From Haloarcula sp. CBA1127 (GTDB lineage: Archaea; Halobacteriota; Halobacteria; Halobacteriales; Haloarculaceae): a stretch of DNA of 64,000 nt. The stretch spans positions 52,843 to 116,842 of the forward strand of contig NZ_BCNB01000009.1 in assembly GCF_001485575.1 (NCBI RefSeq), written 5' to 3'. The position numbers and the translations under genes were made by a program. Below the pieces are notes generated by a model. It was given only the letters and a program-made list of their open reading frames with translations, was not told the origin of the DNA and searched no databases. Position 1 is the first letter of the stretch; every line of letters begins with the position of its first letter. This document shows, in pieces, positions 60,764 through 64,000 of this stretch.

Positions 60764-60883
60764 ATGAAAAACCGCTCTTTGAGTGAATTACGACTACTTC
60801 GGCAACACCGGTTATGCTATAACCTCGCTAAAGACGTTCTATCTCCGGTTTTAGCTCAGCGAAGCAGATTTAATATGTATTAA
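60764..60883 (+). CDS. 39-aa basic peptide with a strong SD
   Basis: MKNRSLSELRLLRQHRLCY... is a basic, Arg/Leu-rich amphipathic peptide. Support is the near-ideal SD sequence (aggaggtg, 9-10 bases before the ATG) lying in a hairpin. No homologue is recognised. Confidence 0.42.
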   Translation: MKNRSLSELRLLRQHRLCYNLAKDVLSPVLAQRSRFNMY

Positions 60884-61010
60884 ATCAATTCAAACAGGTG
60901 CCTCTGCTTTACTTTCACCGAACCCACGATACCCTTATGCGTGTGACCGCCCAACCCGGGAATTGGCTGCGGCGGCCTACCGCTGTTGAGAAAGACAGAA
61001 GGTGTATTCA
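60884..61010. other. Region before the 53-aa membrane gene
   Basis: It contains atatgtattaaatcaattc-type AT-rich DNA that could be a promoter. No gene is seen. Confidence 0.35.
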
Positions 61011-61172
61011 ATGTCTGCTGAATTCTCTGTGCTTGGGGTTACGGCCCCGAGCGTTGCGGTGATTTGCGGAAGTGTGTTGCTATTTGCGAGCCTCTCTGGA
61101 CCGGTGTTAGGCGCAATTGGCGCTATAATCATCGGTGCAGCACTCTCGGTATGGGGCTACGTGAATAACTAA
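61011..61172 (+). CDS. 53-aa two-helix membrane peptide
   Basis: MSAEFSVLGVTAPS is followed by two hydrophobic helices (VAVICGSVLLFASLSG and VLGAIGAIIIGAALSVWGY). Stop TAA at 61172. The start with its upstream aaggtgtattca is duplicated shortly downstream (61226-61241). Confidence 0.6.
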   Translation: MSAEFSVLGVTAPSVAVICGSVLLFASLSGPVLGAIGAIIIGAALSVWGYVNN

Positions 61173-61626
61173 CCGGTCACCACACCCGGTTCCCGCCGCT
61201 CGGCGGGTTTGTTGCTGAAAGGTGTATATGTCTGCTGAGTCTCCGCTGACTCATTTGCGGTTATTGCTTTAATCAGCCGTTACGGCGGCTTATTATTCGC
61301 AATTCGCGTGTGTTGACTCCGGAACTCTCGGGGTCAACATATGTAATCAGTATCTGCAGAATCAAAGTTGTTGCCCTGAACATCCCAGATCTTGTCTGGA
61401 GGCGCATCGACGATCTTGCCTTGGACATTCCGGATATTTCGAGTCTTGTCCGGAGGATTGTTATAAATTCCCCGGAGGTCCCGGACAATGTCTTATGTAT
61501 TCCGGGCGCTATCCCAGATCTTGTCCTGAGTGTCACGGACGCCACATACACCCTTGGATGTACATATCACCCCTGAAAACTCGCTAACGATTTCTTACAC
61601 AAACGGAGCTTGAACTCACCGCTTAG
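61173..61626. other. Degenerate-repeat non-coding stretch
   Basis: 61226-61270 repeats the beginning of the previous gene (aaaggtgtat, atgtctgctgag) but runs to a stop after 14 codons. From 61310 tgttgac/gtcaaca arms enclose a short loop. From 61370-61535 short similar units recur (atcccagatcttgtc at ~61383 and ~61511, gtcttgtccggagg, ccccggaggtcccgg). I see no convincing gene. Confidence 0.45.
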
Positions 61627-61842
61627 TCAGAGTTCTGTCGCCTGCATCTGCTCGTGGGCGTCGGGATTGACCACCGGGATGACGCCCTCAATCTCTTCCT
61701 TGCCGTACTCCTCACGAATCAGGTCGTGGATATCGTTCGCGAGAGCAACGGCCTCGTCTTGCTTGTTGGAACTCGCCTCGTTCTCAGGAAAATCTGCTGG
61801 CCCGACACCCTCCACGACGATGAACAGCTGGTCGTCACTCAT
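61627..61842 (-). CDS. Small hypothetical protein, coupled to the MSKNKTD gene
   Basis: This 71-residue acidic protein (MSDDQLFIVVEGVGPADFPE...) overlaps the upstream gene by eight bases (GAGTGA/ATGAG). It is not recognised. No leader of its own, consistent with translational coupling. Confidence 0.6.
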   Translation of the reverse strand: MSDDQLFIVVEGVGPADFPENEASSNKQDEAVALANDIHDLIREEYGKEEIEGVIPVVNPDAHEQMQATEL

Positions 61843-62038
61843 TTTCGACCGCCTCGACGAGCAGCGTCGTTTCCGGCAGGTCGTCGCGAGAGGTCGACAG
61901 GAAGTCGGAGGTTTCCAGCGTTTCCTCGACCAACTCGACCAGTTCCTCCGAGACATCGCCAAAGTGAACGATGGCGTCGGGATCGGGGTAGTTGTCATAC
62001 TGCTGTGCAGCCGTCTTGTCCGTCTTGTTCTTACTCAT
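61835..62038 (-). CDS. Small hypothetical protein with leader element and shared N-terminus
   Basis: This 67-residue protein begins MSKNKTDKTAAQQYD, nearly identical to the start (MSKNKTDETAVQQCD) of the 62272-62637 protein, but the remaining residues are unrelated (acidic, helical DVSEELVELVEETLETSDF). Leader and first ~15 codons are shared between the two genes at the DNA level too. Confidence 0.65.
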   Translation of the reverse strand: MSKNKTDKTAAQQYDNYPDPDAIVHFGDVSEELVELVEETLETSDFLSTSRDDLPETTLLVEAVENE

Positions 62039-62097
62039 GATCGGTCAGCAGAGCGCCCTCAGTGGGACGCCCCTCACCCCGCTGGGGCACAGAAAAT
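62039..62097 (-). promoter_or_regulatory. Recurrent structured leader element, long class (copy 13)
   Basis: Minus strand ATTTTCTGTG, hairpin 1 GCCCC/GGGGC with an AGCGGGGTGA loop, second hairpin with GCG/CGC and CCC/GGG arms, then ATG. Confidence 0.65.
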
Positions 62098-62145
62098 ACA
62101 CGGCGGCTCGTTCCCTGCCATCCGATTCATCGCGATGAGCCTCAC
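62093..62145 (-). pseudogene. Relic of the 3' end of the 62695-62925 gene
   Basis: In one minus frame this reads ...RDESDGRERAAVYF, matching RRDESDSEKQAVA at the end of the 62695 gene, just before a leader as in the intact copy. It is a duplicated gene-end/leader junction without the rest of the gene. Confidence 0.5.
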
Positions 62146-62202
62146 CTACCTCCTGAAGTGGGACCGCCGGACCGGCCTGCCGGTCCAAGGTGGAGCGTGT
62201 CC

Positions 62203-62222
62203 CCCGAGCGCTTGCGCTCGGG
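62203..62222 (-). terminator. GC-rich hairpin cccgagcgc-tt-gcgctcggg
   Basis: Perfect 9-bp arms with a two-base loop between the 62272 gene's stop and the next leader; a nearby ggaccg/cggtcc pair adds a second stem. Probably a transcription terminator. Confidence 0.5.
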
Positions 62223-62271
62223 AACCGTGAGCGTGAGAGAAAGCGAAAGAGTGGCTGGTACGGCTCCTCGA

Positions 62272-62637
62272 TTATTCCGCGATTACGTTCCCGTTCTCGT
62301 CGATGGCATACCTGAGTGGGTACACGTTGCCGTCGATATGCGTGGCCTTCTTCGACAGTGTCTCGTTCAGCCACGCTTCACGGTCGGCGTCGGTTTGGAT
62401 GTCCTCGTTCGGGGAGTGGACGCTGAACAGGTCCATGCTCACCCAGCGATTGACCGTCAGCTCACCGGACGGGGAATACACCTTCACGCGCTCCTTTTCA
62501 GCGTCAACACCGACGACGGCGAGTGCAGACGTGCCCTCGGTCGTTTTCAGTCCATCACCGATATCCACGGCATCAGGGTCGATATCGAGGGCGTCGCACT
62601 GCTGTACAGCCGTCTCGTCTGTCTTGTTCTTACTCAT
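62272..62637 (-). CDS. Hypothetical protein with leader element and shared N-terminus
   Basis: This 121-residue protein shares MSKNKTD-type codons with the 61835 gene, then continues with a beta-rich region (TSALAVVGVDAEKERVKVYSP, GELTVNRWVSMDLFSVHSP). It is not recognised. It carries the long-class leader. Confidence 0.65.
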   Translation of the reverse strand: MSKNKTDETAVQQCDALDIDPDAVDIGDGLKTTEGTSALAVVGVDAEKERVKVYSPSGELTVNRWVSMDLFSVHSPNEDIQTDADREAWLNETLSKKATHIDGNVYPLRYAIDENGNVIAE

Positions 62638-62697
62638 AATCGGTATGCGGCACGTCCTCCGTGGGACGCGCCTCACCCCGCTGGGGCACAGAAATTA
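62638..62697 (-). promoter_or_regulatory. Recurrent structured leader element, long class (copy 14)
   Basis: Minus strand ATTTCTGTG, CCCC-agc-GGGG core (the outer GCCCC/GGCGC has one mismatch), second hairpin CGTCC/GGACG, then ATG. Confidence 0.6.
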
Positions 62698-62925
62698 TGC
62701 GACGGCTTGCTTCTCGGAATCCGATTCATCGCGACGGATCTCGCGTGCTCGCTCTCGGAGGCGAGACTGGACTGGTGTCCGGTTCTGGTGCTGGTTTTCG
62801 TAGGCGAGATACTGCTGGACGGTCTCCATTGAGTGCATACAGTTGATGCCAGCGACGATTGGCTGGAGATGATCGGCGTCCAACAACCGCTCTGGAGGGA
62901 GTTCATCGAGAATTGGGTCGCTCAT
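62695..62925 (-). CDS. Small hypothetical protein
   Basis: This 76-residue protein (MSDPILDELPPERLLDADHLQ...) is helical with a charged C-terminus (RLRERAREIRRDESDSEK). Its ATG overlaps the upstream stop (ATGA); its TAA lies within the next leader's TTTT-side region. A relic of its 3' end lies at 62093-62145. Confidence 0.62.
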   Translation of the reverse strand: MSDPILDELPPERLLDADHLQPIVAGINCMHSMETVQQYLAYENQHQNRTPVQSRLRERAREIRRDESDSEKQAVA

Positions 62926-63128
62926 GTATCTTCCTCCCGGAAGTCATCGAGTGTCGTTCTACGTCTGTACCGACAGTTGGGGTAGTCAGCTAGAAGCGTC
63001 TTGTCGACGGCCTCCCAGAAGCCGATTTTGTGTGGCGCAACCGACTGCCAGAACCGGGCACGTGCCAGTGCTGCCCCAACTCGTTGGCGTTCCTCACGAC
63101 GCCACTGCTCGCGCTCGATCATCGCCAT
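62922..63128 (-). CDS. Small basic hypothetical protein
   Basis: From ATG 63128 (MAMIEREQWRREERQRVG...) this 68-residue protein is helical and Arg-rich with a WEAVDKTLLADYPNCRYRRR segment. It overlaps both neighbours (ATGA downstream, ten bases upstream), so it is in an operon. It is not recognised. Confidence 0.62.
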   Translation of the reverse strand: MAMIEREQWRREERQRVGAALARARFWQSVAPHKIGFWEAVDKTLLADYPNCRYRRRTTLDDFREEDT

Positions 63129-63433
63129 GTGGATGCTCCCTCCGGTCGATCCGCCATGTATGAGCTGGCAAGGTCCAGCCCGGCGTCGAGTGACCGTCGC
63201 GTCCCGACCAGTTTGGTCGCCCGTTCGAGCGTCCAGCCAGCACCGCTTCGTTTCAGCAGGACGGTCGCTCCAGTGTCGGGAATGTGCCACCCGATCGTGT
63301 CGTTGCCAGCGGCGAGAAATTCCCACTCACCCACAGCGGCCTCCTGTGCCGCCCTCTGCGTGTCAATCAGCACATCCGAGCGTGGGCCACCAGCGCCGAA
63401 ATCGCCCAACGTGGCCGTTCCTGCTGCGTTCAT
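63119..63433 (-). CDS. Hypothetical protein in a four-gene coupled operon
   Basis: This 104-residue protein (MNAAGTATLGDFGAGGPRSD...) has a Gly-rich start and beta-rich body (GWHIPDTGATVLLKRSGAGWTLER). Overlaps upstream (ATGA) and downstream genes. It is not recognised. Confidence 0.62.
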   Translation of the reverse strand: MNAAGTATLGDFGAGGPRSDVLIDTQRAAQEAAVGEWEFLAAGNDTIGWHIPDTGATVLLKRSGAGWTLERATKLVGTRRSLDAGLDLASSYMADRPEGASTWR

Positions 63434-63732
63434 GCAGCGACCTCCCGGCGGCCCCAGCCAGCGAGTTCGGCTTCGATGGCGCTGATGATGGTCGTGATCT
63501 GTTCCTCTAGCGTGTCTGCCTGTTCGTCGTCGACGTCCAGAAGCGAACGAAGTTCGAGTACGTCCGGGAGGTCGATACTGTCTGAGCGCCGGGCCACCGT
63601 ACGGAGGACAACTGCCTGAACATCGGCGCTGCCGGACTGCGCTCGAACGGTTGTCGTGATGGACTCGACGAACTTTGGGATGGTTCGCTGCGACAGGTCT
63701 TCCGAACGACGGCAGGACATATTTCGAGACAT
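63430..63732 (-). CDS. Hypothetical protein with leader element, shares start codons with TFB
   Basis: This 100-residue protein begins MSRNMSCRRSED; its first six codons and the bases around them are identical to the TFB gene start. The body is helical (IPKFVESITTTVRAQ, EEQITTIISAIEAELAGW). First of four coupled genes (63732 down to 62695). Confidence 0.65.
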   Translation of the reverse strand: MSRNMSCRRSEDLSQRTIPKFVESITTTVRAQSGSADVQAVVLRTVARRSDSIDLPDVLELRSLLDVDDEQADTLEEQITTIISAIEAELAGWGRREVAA

Positions 63733-63760
63733 CCTCTCACCCGCCAGAGGAACACAAAAT
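63733..63760 (-). promoter_or_regulatory. Recurrent structured leader element, short class (copy 15)
   Basis: Minus strand ATTTTGTGT, stem TCCTCT/AGAGGA with a GGCGGGTG loop, running straight into ATG 63732. Confidence 0.65.
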
Positions 63761-64000
63761 GGGGGTTGCTACCGCTGTGACTGGAGTTTTATGCTTACTG
63801 TGCTGGCTGAGATACCTGCTCAATAAAACTGCAAGTTGCCCGGCTTTTAGACATATATTTTGGCAGATTCAAGTCATTAGCTGGCGGCTCGTGGCGAGAT
63901 ACAGTAAAAAATACGGCTGCATCCATACGTGAGCACTTTATAAACTTCCCTGAAGTAGATGGTTCAGGTTATCCAACTCTTCTTTGGCTCCTTCGTGAGT
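63761..64000. other. Window end, no gene seen
   Basis: A plus-strand frame covers 63675-63932, but its start lies inside the minus-strand gene and its composition is uneven, so I do not call it. AT-rich DNA at 63840-63910 may be promoter sequence. Confidence 0.35.

Noticed and set aside
61370..61535. Possible CRISPR array
   Set aside because: Units are short, irregular in length and spacing, with no constant repeat.

Overview
The window looks like part of a haloarchaeal plasmid, megaplasmid or integrative element. The proteins are strongly acidic and Asp/Glu-rich. There is an archaeal TFB, a Tat-type lipoprotein pair, A/T-rich TATA-like boxes upstream of several genes, haloarchaeal-style transposases, and no rRNA, ribosomal-protein or core metabolic genes. 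I cannot name the species from sequence alone.

Layout. 0-8.1 kb (+ strand) is a compact DNA-transfer module: a VirB6/TrbL-like membrane protein (cut by the window edge), a VirB4-like ATPase, two ribbon-helix-helix accessory proteins, a short relaxase with the canonical H-x-D-x4-H-x-H motif, and a VirD4-like coupling ATPase. It is followed by a repeat-rich, oriT-like non-coding stretch. 8.1-13.4 kb is mostly GC-rich non-coding repeat DNA around a zinc-finger peptide and an OB-fold single-strand-binding-like protein. 13.4-37.8 kb is an accessory region: an MNT/HEPN-type pair, a decayed IS1595-type element, a KAP P-loop NTPase, small HTH genes, membrane proteins, a candidate autoregulated repressor, a coiled-coil plasmid protein preceded by a tRNA-like fold, a Fic protein, a PD-(D/E)XK-like nuclease, a CBS-HEPN protein, an unrecognised three-gene cluster and a zinc-ribbon/HEPN protein. 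Several of these resemble defence or toxin-antitoxin parts.

37.8-41.4 kb (- strand) holds a segregation block: ParA, a small partner, and a tandem 13-bp iteron array upstream of parA. 41.7-50.8 kb carries small membrane proteins, two related long DDE transposases facing each other, an intact tyrosine recombinase, an HTH/PIN toxin-antitoxin pair and a decayed XerC-like recombinase. 51-55.6 kb has two convergent PQQ-propeller lipoproteins and membrane proteins. 56-63.8 kb is a dense, almost wholly minus-strand set of small plasmid-type genes: a methylase-like protein, PadR, TFB, SWIM zinc fingers and many unknowns.

The most striking observation is a recurrent intergenic element directly 5' of minus-strand start codons. 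I count about 15 copies between 14.98 and 63.76 kb, all in one orientation. It has a TTTTGTG-like block followed by a hairpin whose two arms change together from copy to copy (CTCTCT/AGAGAG, TTCTCT/AGAGAA, TCCTCT/AGAGGA, GCCTC/GAGGC, GCCCC/GGGGC, TCTCC/GGAGA), and a long class adds a second hairpin. In at least two cases the element plus the first codons are shared by otherwise unrelated proteins. This points either to a structured 5' leader controlling many plasmid genes or to a cassette-like junction through which genes are exchanged.
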